This document shows, piece after piece, positions 39,462 to 47,942 of a stretch of 64,000 nucleotides of DNA. The DNA lies in contig NZ_NGJW01000003.1 in NCBI RefSeq assembly GCF_003987555.1, positions 62,001 through 126,000 of the forward strand, in the 5' to 3' direction. The stretch comes from Vagococcus lutrae. Its GTDB lineage: Bacteria > Bacillota > Bacilli > Lactobacillales > Vagococcaceae. Numbering within the stretch: the first letter of the stretch is position 1; each line of letters starts with the position of its first letter. A program made the position numbers and the translations under genes. A model generated the notes under the pieces. It was not told the DNA's origin. It searched no databases and worked only from the letters and a program-made list of their open reading frames with translations.

Positions 39462-41941
39462 TGGGACGTAATCAATCTATACAGGAATTGGCACTTAAAG
39501 ATGTTATGGGAGACCGTTTTGGTCGTTATTCCAAATATATTATTCAAGAGCGAGCATTACCCGATATTCGCGATGGATTAAAACCGGTACAACGTCGGAT
39601 ATTATATGCGATGCATCAAGACGGTAATACTCACGATAAAGCATTTCGAAAATCTGCCAAAGCCGTCGGAAATATTATGGGGAATTATCATCCACATGGA
39701 GATAGCAGTATTTATGAAGCAATGGTTAGGATGAGCCAAGATTGGAAATTGCGAAATATCTTAGTTGAGATGCACGGTAATAATGGGAGTATGGATGGTG
39801 ATCCACCTGCTGCAATGCGTTATACAGAAGCACGGCTTTCTCAGTTAAGCAACGAGTTGTTATCTGATATTGAAAAAGAAACAGTCGACTTAGTATGGAA
39901 CTTTGATGATACTGAAAAAGAACCGACTGTTTTACCAGCGCGCTATCCTAACTTATTAGTCAACGGTTCGACTGGTATTTCAGCTGGTTATGCAACCGAA
40001 ATACCACCGCATAATTTAGGAGAAGTGATTGACGGGACAGTATATTTAGTGGACCATCCTAATGCGTCACTTGAAAAATTAAACGAGTTTATCAAAGGAC
40101 CTGATTTTCCAACAGGGGGCATTTTACAAGGGCAAAAAGAACTGAAAAATGCTTATGAAAAAGGTAAAGGCCGTGTTGTACTTCGCTCGAAAGCAGCCAT
40201 TGAAGATATTAAAGGTGGTCGTCAACAGATTGTCATTACGGAGTTGCCGTATGAAGTCAATAAAGCGGTATTAGTTAAAAAAATGGACGAAATGCGCTTA
40301 AATAAAAAGGTCGAAGGGATTTCGGAAGTCAGAGATGAATCTGACCGTACGGGTTTAAGAGTCGTCATCGAATTGCGTAAGGATGCAAATGCAGAAGGTA
40401 TTCTTAACTACTTATATAAGAATACAGATTTACAAGTTAATTATAACTTTAATATGGTCGCCATTGACAATCAACGTCCGAAGCAAGTATCATTACGCGA
40501 TATTTTATTAGCGTATGTTAATCATCGTCAAGATGTTGTCACAAGACGCTCTCAGTTTGAATTAAAACGCGCTCAGAGAAGACAACATATTGTTGAAGGA
40601 TTAATGAAAACTCTCTCGATTCTCGACCAAGTGATTGCCACGATTCGTCAAAGTAAAGATAAGAAAGATGCGAAGCTAAACTTAATGGCCGCGTATCAAT
40701 TTACAGAACAACAAGCAGAAGCAATCGTTTCTTTACAATTATATCGCTTAACTAATACTGATATTACAGCGTTACAAAAAGAAGCGAAAGAATTAGCGGA
40801 AGAAATCGAGATTTTAACCAATGTTCTATCCGATAGTCATGCTTTGAATCGCGTGATAAAAAAAGAATTGCGTGAAATAAAAAAACAATATGCGACGCCA
40901 CGTTTAACAAAAATCGAAAAAGAAATTGAAGAGATTGTCGTGGAAACAGAAGTTTTAGTTGCGCAAGAAGATGTTGTAGTTAGTGTGACGCGCGAAGGCT
41001 ATTGGAAACGTAGTAGCACGCGTTCTTACAGTGCATCAGCTGCAGAAGAAATTGGAATGAAAGAGTCTGACTATGTGGTTTATGCAGCGCAACATCATAC
41101 GTTAGAACAATTACTTTTTGTCACGTCAAAAGGGAATATGCTCTATCGACCTGTTCATGAGTTGCCTGAATTAAGGTGGAAAGATGTAGGGGAACATATC
41201 TCTCAATCTCTAACAGGCATTACCTCGGATGAGGAAATCATTGCTGTCTTCCCTTATGAAGAGAAGATGGCAGAGGAGACCTTTGTCTTTATTAGCCGTA
41301 ATGGTATGATAAAACAGACGAAAATCAAAGAGTTTGCACCATGGCGGACGTATAAGACACGCCCGACAATGTGTATGAATTTAAAAGAAGCCGATGAAAT
41401 TGTCAACGTCTATCAAGTGCAAGAGCCGATAGGATTAGATGTTTTCCTAGTGAGTCATCGTGGATTTGGTTTAAGATATGCGTTAGAGGAAGTCAATACG
41501 GTTGGGCCACGCGCCGCAGGTGTTATTTCGATGAATCTAAAAGAGGATGATTACATTATCAATGGGCTATTAGTGTATTCAGAAGGGGATACGCCGATTA
41601 CCTTAGTGACACAACGTGGAGCGGTGAAACGGATGCTAGCACAGGAGATTAGCCCGTTGAGTCGTGCTAAACGTGGAATCATGGTTATTCGTGAGCTTAA
41701 GAAAAATCCTCATCGCTTAGTTTATTTAAAAGAATCTGAAAGTGATGACGAGATGATTTTACTTACACAAAAAGGAACTCAGCATACAGTTAAGTCGTTA
41801 GACTATCCGATAAGTGACCGTACATCAAATGGGTCATTTGCTTTAGATGAATCTAAAGAAGGAGCAGTAGTACGTGTCCATGCGCAACAACGCTTGTCTG
41901 ATTTATTAGATAGTCATTCTTCAGCAATAAATAATGGCTAA
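39461..41941 (+). CDS. parC: DNA topoisomerase IV subunit A
   Basis: ParC cuts and rejoins DNA in topoisomerase IV. In its 826 residues are the breakage-reunion domain with GRYSKYIIQERALPDIRDGLKPVQRRIL, the quinolone-resistance region HPHGDSSIYEAMVR, and the active Tyr in RYTEARLS near 121, followed by a C-terminal beta-pinwheel. The serine and glutamate whose changes give quinolone resistance in Gram-positives are in their sensitive forms. Translation is coupled to parE by a one-base overlap. Confidence 0.96.
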   Translation: MGRNQSIQELALKDVMGDRFGRYSKYIIQERALPDIRDGLKPVQRRILYAMHQDGNTHDKAFRKSAKAVGNIMGNYHPHGDSSIYEAMVRMSQDWKLRNILVEMHGNNGSMDGDPPAAMRYTEARLSQLSNELLSDIEKETVDLVWNFDDTEKEPTVLPARYPNLLVNGSTGISAGYATEIPPHNLGEVIDGTVYLVDHPNASLEKLNEFIKGPDFPTGGILQGQKELKNAYEKGKGRVVLRSKAAIEDIKGGRQQIVITELPYEVNKAVLVKKMDEMRLNKKVEGISEVRDESDRTGLRVVIELRKDANAEGILNYLYKNTDLQVNYNFNMVAIDNQRPKQVSLRDILLAYVNHRQDVVTRRSQFELKRAQRRQHIVEGLMKTLSILDQVIATIRQSKDKKDAKLNLMAAYQFTEQQAEAIVSLQLYRLTNTDITALQKEAKELAEEIEILTNVLSDSHALNRVIKKELREIKKQYATPRLTKIEKEIEEIVVETEVLVAQEDVVVSVTREGYWKRSSTRSYSASAAEEIGMKESDYVVYAAQHHTLEQLLFVTSKGNMLYRPVHELPELRWKDVGEHISQSLTGITSDEEIIAVFPYEEKMAEETFVFISRNGMIKQTKIKEFAPWRTYKTRPTMCMNLKEADEIVNVYQVQEPIGLDVFLVSHRGFGLRYALEEVNTVGPRAAGVISMNLKEDDYIINGLLVYSEGDTPITLVTQRGAVKRMLAQEISPLSRAKRGIMVIRELKKNPHRLVYLKESESDDEMILLTQKGTQHTVKSLDYPISDRTSNGSFALDESKEGAVVRVHAQQRLSDLLDSHSSAINNG

Positions 41942-41944
41942 AAT

Positions 41945-41989
41945 TAACACCTTAATCGCTCAATAATAGGAGCGGTTAAGGTGTTTTTA
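41945..41989 (+). terminator. Terminator of parE-parC
   Basis: AACACCTTAATCGCTC pairs with GAGCGGTTAAGGTGTT (one G-T pair), followed by TTT: one of the strongest hairpins in the window. Confidence 0.88.
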
Positions 41990-42018
41990 TGATAAAATGA
42001 TGAAAAGGAGTGAACAAG

Positions 42019-43200
42019 ATGAAAATGAGATTAGAAAACAACTTTAATGATAACCTTAATCGCATTATGCCTTCACCAATTCGTTCATTTGATCAAGCTG
42101 TAAGTCAGATTCCTGGAATTATCAAATTAACGCTAGGTGAGCCAGATTTTGCAACACCAAAAGCGGTTAAAGAAGCAGCAAAATCTGCGATTGATTTAGA
42201 TTATTCGCACTATACCCATAATGCAGGCACACTTAATCTGCGAGAAACTATTGCTGATTTTATGTCAGCACGACATCAGTTATCTTATGATGCAGACACA
42301 GAAATCACAGTGACAATTGGGGCGACAGAAGGGTACGCAGCTGCACTTCTGACTGTTTTAAACCCGGGTGACTGTGTCTTGATTCCGACACCCACTTTTC
42401 CGGGTTATGAACCCGTCGTGACAATGGCGGGGGCGGAAGCGATTCATCTTGATACGTCATCCACTGATTTTGTGCTAAGTGCTGAACAGTTAGAAGCTGT
42501 GTTTGCTACTCATGGTGAACGGATTAAAGCAATTGTTTTAAATTATCCGAGCAATCCAACTGGGGTTACCTATACGGAGGAAGAATTAGCAGCGTTGGCA
42601 CGTGTATTAAGAAAACATGATGTGTTTGTCATCGCTGATGAAATCTATGCGGAATTAATTTACGATGTTGAGCATATTTCAATTGCCCGTTTTCTACCCG
42701 AGCAAACGATAGTCGTTCAAGGTCTGTCTAAATCCCATGCTATGACAGGGTGGCGAGTAGGATTTGTCTGCGCCCCTGCATATATCACGACAGAAATTCG
42801 TAAGACGCATCAGTTTTTAGTGACGTCTACGCCCACGATGTTGCAAGTGGCGAGTGAAGTTGCTCTGAGAGAAGCTATGGATGCAACTGAAGAGATGCGC
42901 CAAGCTTATCAAATACGCCGCGATATTGTATGTGACGCTTTGGCTAGCTTGAATATGGAAGTCGCAAAACCAAATGGCGCTTTCTATGTTTTTGCCAAAA
43001 TTCCTGAAGAGTTAGGTCTAGATGATAATGAGTTTTGTGAACGCTTGGCAGAGCGTGCGAAATTGGCAGTAATTGCTGGTTCTGCTTTTGGTCCGGGAGG
43101 AGAAGGGTACGTGCGCATTAGCTACGCTGCTGATGTCGAAACGTTACGCTATGCGATGAATCGTTTGAGCCGTTTTTTAAATGGAAAACTCTATTTATAA
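42019..43200 (+). CDS. PLP-dependent class I/II aminotransferase (PatA/AspC-like)
   Basis: The 393-residue fold-type I aminotransferase has GEPDFATP, the NYPSNPTG motif, ADEIYAELIY and the PLP lysine in QGLSKSHAMTGWRVGF, with a C-terminal RISYA. It resembles PatA-type enzymes that act on N-acetyl-LL-diaminopimelate or aspartate or aromatic substrates; the substrate cannot be fixed from sequence. The start is ATG 42019 behind AAAAGGAG; an in-frame GTG nine bases earlier overlaps that site. It is monocistronic. An aromatic aminotransferase role would be of interest given the incomplete aro branch. Confidence 0.88.
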   Translation: MKMRLENNFNDNLNRIMPSPIRSFDQAVSQIPGIIKLTLGEPDFATPKAVKEAAKSAIDLDYSHYTHNAGTLNLRETIADFMSARHQLSYDADTEITVTIGATEGYAAALLTVLNPGDCVLIPTPTFPGYEPVVTMAGAEAIHLDTSSTDFVLSAEQLEAVFATHGERIKAIVLNYPSNPTGVTYTEEELAALARVLRKHDVFVIADEIYAELIYDVEHISIARFLPEQTIVVQGLSKSHAMTGWRVGFVCAPAYITTEIRKTHQFLVTSTPTMLQVASEVALREAMDATEEMRQAYQIRRDIVCDALASLNMEVAKPNGAFYVFAKIPEELGLDDNEFCERLAERAKLAVIAGSAFGPGGEGYVRISYAADVETLRYAMNRLSRFLNGKLYL

Positions 43201-43202
43201 AA

Positions 43203-43329
43203 ATGAAAAAGCTCATTACCTATGAATAGGTAATGAGCTTTTTCTCCAAAACTTTACCGTGTCTTCCACAAAACACTTAATGGTAAAGGGGCATTCCTAT
43301 AAAAAGGAATGCGTGTCGCCTCATCGCAT
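43203..43329 (-). ncRNA. Candidate small RNA, about 125 nt, unrecognised family
   Basis: On the - strand a near-consensus promoter (43336-43364) fires into DNA with no reading frame, which ends at the 18-bp terminator. The transcript would contain hairpin GCATTCC-N8-GGAATGC (43291-43312), a C-rich junction GCCCC, a second stem CTTTACC/GGTAAAG (43252-43258, 43282-43288) with an inner GTGT/ACAC, and the terminator. The CCCCTTT stretch could pair with Shine-Dalgarno sequences. I do not recognise it as SRP RNA, 6S, tmRNA or RNase P. Boundaries are predictions. Confidence 0.6.
43206..43243. terminator. Bidirectional terminator shared by the aminotransferase gene and the candidate small RNA
   Basis: AAAAAGCTCATTACCTAT, loop GA, and the full complement: an 18-bp perfect stem with T-runs on both strands, although no protein gene on the - strand needs it. 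Confidence 0.9.
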
Positions 43330-43335
43330 AACGGA

Positions 43336-43364
43336 ATTATAGCACATACTGTTTAGAATGACAA
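43336..43364 (-). promoter_or_regulatory. Near-consensus promoter for the candidate small RNA
   Basis: On the - strand: -35 TTGTCA (43359-43364), 17 bp, -10 TATAAT (43336-43341) in an extended TGCTATAAT context. It points away from the Nudix gene, into the small-RNA region. Confidence 0.75.
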
Positions 43365-43383
43365 TTTAAATTTATTAGAAATA

Positions 43384-43392
43384 TGGTATAAT
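43384..43392 (+). promoter_or_regulatory. Extended -10 promoter of the Nudix-ylxM-ffh operon
   Basis: TGGTATAAT, a perfect extended -10, 38 bases before the Nudix ATG. Confidence 0.6.
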
Positions 43393-43430
43393 AACGTGGC
43401 ACTGCTTTTTAATACAAAGGACGTGAAGAT

Positions 43431-44084
43431 ATGCAAGAAGAATATCTCGCTATTTGTGATAGTCAGCAACAAGTAATCGGAAAAAAATCACGGGCAGCGG
43501 TTCATCGAGATGGGGATTGGCATCAAACTTTTCATTTTTGGGGCTATCATTATAATGATCGAGGAGAGTTAGAGTTGTTATTGCAACAGCGAAGTCAAAA
43601 GAAACAGGACTTTCCTAACCAATTTGATATGACGGCATCTGGGCATATTCAATTTAATGAAACGATTGAGGATGGTCTTAGAGAAGTAAAGGAAGAAATA
43701 GGCTTATCTCTAATGTGGTCTGAATTAGAACCACTCATGGTTTATCCCATTTCATACAAATTGGAGGATTGGATAGATAATGAGTTTAGTCATGTTTATC
43801 TCTATCTTTTATCTCCGAAAGAAATGGAAGCGACTTTTTTACAAGAGGAAGAAGTAGAAGGGGTATACTGGTGCTCACTCTCAGAACTAACGAAAGTGGT
43901 AAATCAATCAAATTACGCGACTGAAGTAAAAGGTTACCGGCAAGAAGAAGGCAACAAGATACCGACTAAGAAAATACTCAGACGGTCTCGAATGTGTATA
44001 GATGCTCCGAGTTACTACCACAGTTTAATTGAAAAATTAAACCAAAAACAAGCGCGAGAAAGGGGCGTCAAACATGAACATTGA
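43431..44084 (+). CDS. Nudix hydrolase, isopentenyl-diphosphate-isomerase-like
   Basis: This 217-residue protein carries a Nudix box [22 protein letters not shown]-like helix (about residues 72-92) that binds the metal and pyrophosphate. By my count the box has six residues between the first Glu and the Arg-Glu pair rather than the textbook seven. The leading [23 protein letters not shown] is typical of the IDI-like subgroup of unknown substrate. It overlaps ylxM by 11 bases, so it is coupled to the SRP genes. Confidence 0.82.
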   Translation: MQEEYLAICDSQQQVIGKKSRAAVHRDGDWHQTFHFWGYHYNDRGELELLLQQRSQKKQDFPNQFDMTASGHIQFNETIEDGLREVKEEIGLSLMWSELEPLMVYPISYKLEDWIDNEFSHVYLYLLSPKEMEATFLQEEEVEGVYWCSLSELTKVVNQSNYATEVKGYRQEEGNKIPTKKILRRSRMCIDAPSYYHSLIEKLNQKQARERGVKHEH

Positions 44085-44412
44085 AAAAACTAATCGTATG
44101 AATGCGTTATTTGAGTTTTATTCCACCCTTTTAACTGAAAAACAAATGAATTATATGGAATTATACTATGCCGATGATTTTTCTTTAGGTGAAATTGCCG
44201 AAGAATTTAACGTGAGTCGACAAGCAGTCTATGATAATATAAAGCGTACAGAAAAAATACTAGAAGCGTATGAAAAAAAGTTGCACTTATATTCTAATTA
44301 TATTATGCGAGAATCGCTTTTAGAAAAAATGAAAGACTATCTAAAAGATACATATCCAGAAGAGGATATGTTAGCCAACTGGATTAAAGAATTACAAGAA
44401 ATAGAAGAATAA
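44074..44412 (+). CDS. ylxM: YlxM family DNA-binding/SRP-associated protein
   Basis: YlxM is a small helix-turn-helix protein found next to ffh in Firmicutes and reported to interact with the SRP in streptococci. The 112 residues start with a sigma-70 region-4-like domain ([34 protein letters not shown]) and end in an acidic helical tail. It overlaps the Nudix gene by 11 bases, and ffh starts 13 bases downstream. Confidence 0.92.
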   Translation: MNIEKTNRMNALFEFYSTLLTEKQMNYMELYYADDFSLGEIAEEFNVSRQAVYDNIKRTEKILEAYEKKLHLYSNYIMRESLLEKMKDYLKDTYPEEDMLANWIKELQEIEE

Positions 44413-44425
44413 AGGGGTAGACATT

Positions 44426-45862
44426 ATGGCTTTTGAAAGTTTAACAGATCGCTTACAAGCGACAATGAAAAATTTAAAACGTAAAGGAAAAATTACGGAA
44501 GCAGATATAAAAGAAATGATGCGTGAAATACGTTTGGCATTACTAGAAGCCGACGTAAACTTCAAAGTCGTCAAGGACTTTACTAAACGTGTGAGCGACC
44601 GGGCGTTAGGTGAAGAAGTGCTTGAGAGTTTAACTTCGACACAACAAATTGTCAAAATTGTGGATGAAGAGTTAACAGAGACTTTAGGCTCTGAAGCTGT
44701 ACCACTAAATAAATCACCCAAAATTCCAACGATTGTCATGATGTCTGGTTTACAAGGTGCTGGTAAAACGACATTTGTTGGAAAACTAGCAGGCTTCTTG
44801 AAAAAAAATGAGAAAGCCCGTCCATTATTAATCGCAGGTGACGTGTATCGTCCAGCTGCAATCGACCAATTGAAAGTCATCGGACAACAACTGGATATCC
44901 CAGTCTTTGAAATGGGAACGGATGTCAGTCCCGTAGAAATTGTACGTCAAGGGTTAGCACAAGCGCGTGAAAATAAAAATGACTATGTGTTCATTGATAC
45001 GGCAGGACGTTTACATATTGACGATGTATTGATGAACGAGCTTCAAGAGATTAAATCGTTAGCCCAGCCAGATGAAATCTTATTAGTTGTTGATGCGATG
45101 ACTGGACAAGATGCCGTGAATGTCGCTCAGAGTTTTAATGAACAGCTAGATATTACAGGGGTTGTTGTCACAAAACTTGACGGTGATACCCGAGGTGGTG
45201 CGGCGCTATCCATTCGTGCTGTAACAGGCAAACCAATTAAATTTATCGGGACGGGTGAAAAACTAACTGATATCGAAGTGTTCCACCCAGATAGAATGTC
45301 TAGTCGTATTCTAGGTATGGGAGACATGCTTACTTTAATTGAAAAAGCTCAGCAAGAGTACGACGCTGAAAAAGCAGAAGAACTTGCAAAGAAAATGAAA
45401 GAGAATACGTTTGACTTTAATGACTTTATCGAGCAATTAGATCAAGTCATGGGTATGGGACCGTTAGAAGATTTACTAAAGATGATTCCAGGTATGTCGA
45501 ATGTTCCGGGAATTGACCAAATTCAAGTCGATCCGAAAGATGTCGAACGTAAAAAGGCAATGGTTTATTCCATGACACCCGCAGAGCGTGAGAATCCAGA
45601 CTTACTAAACCCGAGTCGTCGTCGTCGTATTGCAGCCGGATCAGGTAACAGTGTGATAGAAGTGAACCGCATGATAAAACAATTTAAAGAATCTCGCAAA
45701 ATGATGCAACAAATGACGAATGGTAAAATGCCAGCAGGTATGGACCAAATGCTAGGCGGTGGCATGAAAGGTAAAATGGGCAAAATGGCACTCAACCAAA
45801 TGGCTCGAAAACAACGAAATGCGAAGAAAAAAGCTTTAAGACAAAAGAAAAAACGTAAATAA
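44426..45862 (+). CDS. ffh: Signal recognition particle protein Ffh
   Basis: Ffh binds signal sequences of membrane proteins and, with SRP RNA and FtsY, targets them to the translocon. The 478-residue protein has the N domain, the GTPase G domain (G1 GLQGAGKTT near 108, DTAGRL, TKLDGDTRGG) and a methionine-rich M domain (about 300-478; MGMGPLEDLLKMIPG, SRRRRIAAGSG). The basic tail KKKALRQKKKRK is usual. It is third in the Nudix-ylxM-ffh operon with a GGGG ribosome site. Confidence 0.97.
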   Translation: MAFESLTDRLQATMKNLKRKGKITEADIKEMMREIRLALLEADVNFKVVKDFTKRVSDRALGEEVLESLTSTQQIVKIVDEELTETLGSEAVPLNKSPKIPTIVMMSGLQGAGKTTFVGKLAGFLKKNEKARPLLIAGDVYRPAAIDQLKVIGQQLDIPVFEMGTDVSPVEIVRQGLAQARENKNDYVFIDTAGRLHIDDVLMNELQEIKSLAQPDEILLVVDAMTGQDAVNVAQSFNEQLDITGVVVTKLDGDTRGGAALSIRAVTGKPIKFIGTGEKLTDIEVFHPDRMSSRILGMGDMLTLIEKAQQEYDAEKAEELAKKMKENTFDFNDFIEQLDQVMGMGPLEDLLKMIPGMSNVPGIDQIQVDPKDVERKKAMVYSMTPAERENPDLLNPSRRRRIAAGSGNSVIEVNRMIKQFKESRKMMQQMTNGKMPAGMDQMLGGGMKGKMGKMALNQMARKQRNAKKKALRQKKKRK

Positions 45863-45894
45863 AATAAAAAAATAGAGCTGTAAAGAAAAAACAC

Positions 45895-45923
45895 TTTACA
45901 TCTCTTTTGAATAGTGGTAAACT
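45895..45923 (+). promoter_or_regulatory. Promoter of rpsP-khpA
   Basis: -35 TTTACA (45895-45900), 17 bp, -10 TAAACT (45918-45923). The -35 forms part of the 3' arm of a weak hairpin TGTAAAG/CTTTACA (45879-45900) that may terminate ffh. Confidence 0.6.
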
Positions 45924-45958
45924 TATTTTCGTGATCAAATTGATGGAGGTGACATAAT

Positions 45959-46234
45959 ATGTCAGTTAAAATTCGTTTAAAACGTATGGGATCTAAGAAA
46001 AACCCATTTTATCGTATGGTAGTAGCAGATTCACGTTCTCCACGTGATGGCCGTTATATCGAAGTTGTAGGTACATACAGTCCAACTGAAGAGCCTGCAA
46101 AAGTTAGCATTAAAGAAGATGTTATTTTAGACTGGTTAGCTAAAGGGGCACAACCTTCAGATACAGTTCGTAACATTTTATCAAAAGAAGGCATCATGCA
46201 AAAACATCATGAGGCTAAATTTGAAAAAAAATAA
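45959..46234 (+). CDS. rpsP: 30S ribosomal protein S16
   Basis: S16 is an early assembly protein of the 30S platform. The 91 residues match throughout: [39 protein letters not shown]-type segment and [22 protein letters not shown] precedes the ATG. It forms a short unit with khpA, closed by a terminator, between ffh and rimM-trmD. Confidence 0.98.
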   Translation: MSVKIRLKRMGSKKNPFYRMVVADSRSPRDGRYIEVVGTYSPTEEPAKVSIKEDVILDWLAKGAQPSDTVRNILSKEGIMQKHHEAKFEKK

Positions 46235-46247
46235 GGTGGGCTGAAAA

Positions 46248-46487
46248 ATGACAGATGTGAAAGATTTGGTTTTAACCATTGTCCGTCCGTTAGTCAGTTA
46301 TCCTGAAGCGATTGAATTAGAAATAGAAGAGTCTGATGACTTTCTAGAATATAATTTGACCGTACACCCTGACGATGTAGGTCGCGTGATTGGTAAACAG
46401 GGTCGAGTGGCAAAAGCGATTCGTACGATTGTTTATTCTGTGAGATTAGACGGAGCCAAGCGCGTGCGTTTAAACATTGTCGATTAG
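46248..46487 (+). CDS. khpA: KH-domain RNA-binding protein KhpA (YlqC)
   Basis: KhpA pairs with KhpB (Jag/EloR) and binds RNA; in streptococci the pair affects cell elongation and division. The 79 residues form one type II KH domain with the GxxG loop in GRVIGKQGRVAKAIRTI. The position between rpsP and rimM is conserved. It is followed immediately by a terminator. Confidence 0.94.
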   Translation: MTDVKDLVLTIVRPLVSYPEAIELEIEESDDFLEYNLTVHPDDVGRVIGKQGRVAKAIRTIVYSVRLDGAKRVRLNIVD

Positions 46488-46518
46488 ACATTAAGAGGTG
46501 ACTCTTAATGTCTTTTTT
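46488..46518 (+). terminator. Terminator of rpsP-khpA
   Basis: A perfect 10-bp stem ACATTAAGAG/CTCTTAATGT with loop GTGA, followed by CTTTTTT. It begins at the first base after the khpA stop. Confidence 0.88.
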
Positions 46519-46586
46519 GTTTGTGTGCGAGGTCGCTATAAACGTGATACAATAACATCATCGATGAAATTGAAGGATGTGAATTT

Positions 46587-47111
46587 ATGACAGAATATTT
46601 AAATGTCGGGAAAATAGTTAACACACAAGGAATCAAAGGAGAAGTTCGCGTTATATCTCGCACAGATTTTCCAGAAGAGCGTTATAAAAAAGGCAATACG
46701 TTATATTTATTTCAAAACAATGAGTTAGTAAAGCCATTAACGATTGCGAGTTATCGTGTTCATAAAAATTTTGTTTTGCTAAGTTTTGAAGGCCATCCGT
46801 CAATAAATGATGTAGAAATTTATCGTGACGGTATTTTAAAAGTTGCCAAAGAGGATACGCAAGAGTTAGACGACCATGAATTTTATTATCATGAAATCAT
46901 TGGATGTGATGTCTATGATGAAACGCGTGGTTTACTAGGAAAAGTGAAAGAAATATTATCACCGGGAGCTAATGATGTGTGGGTTATACAAGTACCTAAA
47001 GGAAAGGATATTTTAATTCCTTATATTGAATCAGTGGTGTTAAATGTCGATGTCACAACACAACGAATTGATGTCAGCTTGCCAGAAGGGTTGGTAGATG
47101 ATGAAGATTGA
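46587..47111 (+). CDS. rimM: Ribosome maturation factor RimM
   Basis: RimM assists 30S head maturation and binds S19. The 174-residue protein has the N-terminal domain ([20 protein letters not shown], typical GxxGxxGE pattern) and the PRC-barrel C-terminal domain ([31 protein letters not shown]). An extended -10 TGATACAAT (46544-46552) lies upstream. It overlaps trmD by 14 bases. Confidence 0.95.
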   Translation: MTEYLNVGKIVNTQGIKGEVRVISRTDFPEERYKKGNTLYLFQNNELVKPLTIASYRVHKNFVLLSFEGHPSINDVEIYRDGILKVAKEDTQELDDHEFYYHEIIGCDVYDETRGLLGKVKEILSPGANDVWVIQVPKGKDILIPYIESVVLNVDVTTQRIDVSLPEGLVDDED

Positions 47112-47841
47112 TGTGTTGACGCTTTTTCCGAAAATGTTTGAAGGACCGCTAAATGAATCAATTTTAGGTAAGGCACAGGCAAAAGAGCTAGTGGAGATGA
47201 CTGTTCATAATTTTCGTGATTTCTCTACCAATAAACATCAACAGGTCGATGACTATCCATATGGTGGTGGAGCAGGCATGCTATTAAAAGTTCAACCGAT
47301 AGCGGATGGTTTAAAAGCAATAGATGTGCAACATCCGACAACACAGAAACGCATTATTTTGTTAGATCCTGCGGGACAAAAGTTTGACCAAACTTTAGCT
47401 GAAGACTTTTCTAAGGAAGAGCATTTAGTTTTTATTTGTGGGCATTATGAAGGGTATGATGAGCGTATTCGCTCTTTAGTGACAGACGAAGTTTCTATTG
47501 GCGATTATGTTTTAACAGGTGGTGAATTAGCCGCAATGACCATGATTGATGCTACGGTTCGTTTATTACCGGATGTCTTAGGAAACGCGGAGTCGGCTGT
47601 AACTGACTCACATTCGACAGGCTTACTCGAACATCCCCATTATACACGACCAGCAGAATATGAAGGGATGAAGGTACCAGAGGTCTTATTAAATGGTCAT
47701 CATCAAAAGATAGAAGAGTGGCGCTTAAAAGAATCGTTACGACGTACTTATTTGCGACGTCCAGATATGTTGGAAACACTTGAATTAACACCAACTATGG
47801 AAAAATATTTAGCTGAAATTAAAAACGAAAAAGAGTTTTAA
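47098..47841 (+). CDS. trmD: tRNA (guanine-37-N1)-methyltransferase
   Basis: TrmD makes m1G37, which prevents frameshifting. The 247-residue SPOUT enzyme has [13 protein letters not shown], the [11 protein letters not shown] motif, the knot segment [14 protein letters not shown], and [17 protein letters not shown]. The start is ATG 47098 or the adjacent ATG 47101 behind AGAAGGG. rplS, which follows trmD in many Firmicutes, is not here: a terminator and a PTS-nanE unit follow. Confidence 0.96.
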   Translation: MMKIDVLTLFPKMFEGPLNESILGKAQAKELVEMTVHNFRDFSTNKHQQVDDYPYGGGAGMLLKVQPIADGLKAIDVQHPTTQKRIILLDPAGQKFDQTLAEDFSKEEHLVFICGHYEGYDERIRSLVTDEVSIGDYVLTGGELAAMTMIDATVRLLPDVLGNAESAVTDSHSTGLLEHPHYTRPAEYEGMKVPEVLLNGHHQKIEEWRLKESLRRTYLRRPDMLETLELTPTMEKYLAEIKNEKEF

Positions 47842-47843
47842 AA

Positions 47844-47872
47844 ACAAGTGAGATTCTCACTTGTTTTTTTAA
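47844..47872 (+). terminator. Terminator of rimM-trmD
   Basis: AAAACAAGTGAGA pairs with TCTCACTTGTTTT, with a T-run. Confidence 0.85.
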
Positions 47873-47878
47873 AACCGC

Positions 47879-47925
47879 TTTACGAAAATAATTATTAATG
47901 TTAATATATAACGGTAATAATTATC
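47879..47925 (+). promoter_or_regulatory. nan promoter with paired palindromes
   Basis: A possible promoter TTTACG (47879-47884), 17 bp, TAATAT (47902-47907) is bracketed by two near-identical dyads, AATAATTATT (47887-47896) in the spacer and AATAATTATC (47916-47925) near +1, 29 bases apart. A weak cre-like sequence (AAAACCGCTTTACG, 47871-47884) covers the -35. The dyads suggest a sugar-responsive repressor; its gene is not in the window. Confidence 0.5.
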
Positions 47926-47942
47926 TTATAGGGGGTTTTTTA

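Noticed and set aside
39461-41941. Quinolone-resistance change in ParC
   Set aside because: The key positions in HPHGDSSIYEA are in the sensitive form.
44392-44880. 162-codon - strand frame over the 5' half of ffh
   Set aside because: Composition is low-complexity serine/leucine-rich antisense of ffh, with no start signals.
47871-47884. Strong cre site before the PTS-nanE operon
   Set aside because: AAAACCGCTTTACG read on the - strand keeps the AAGCG core but differs at three conserved positions; kept only as a weak possibility within the promoter entry.
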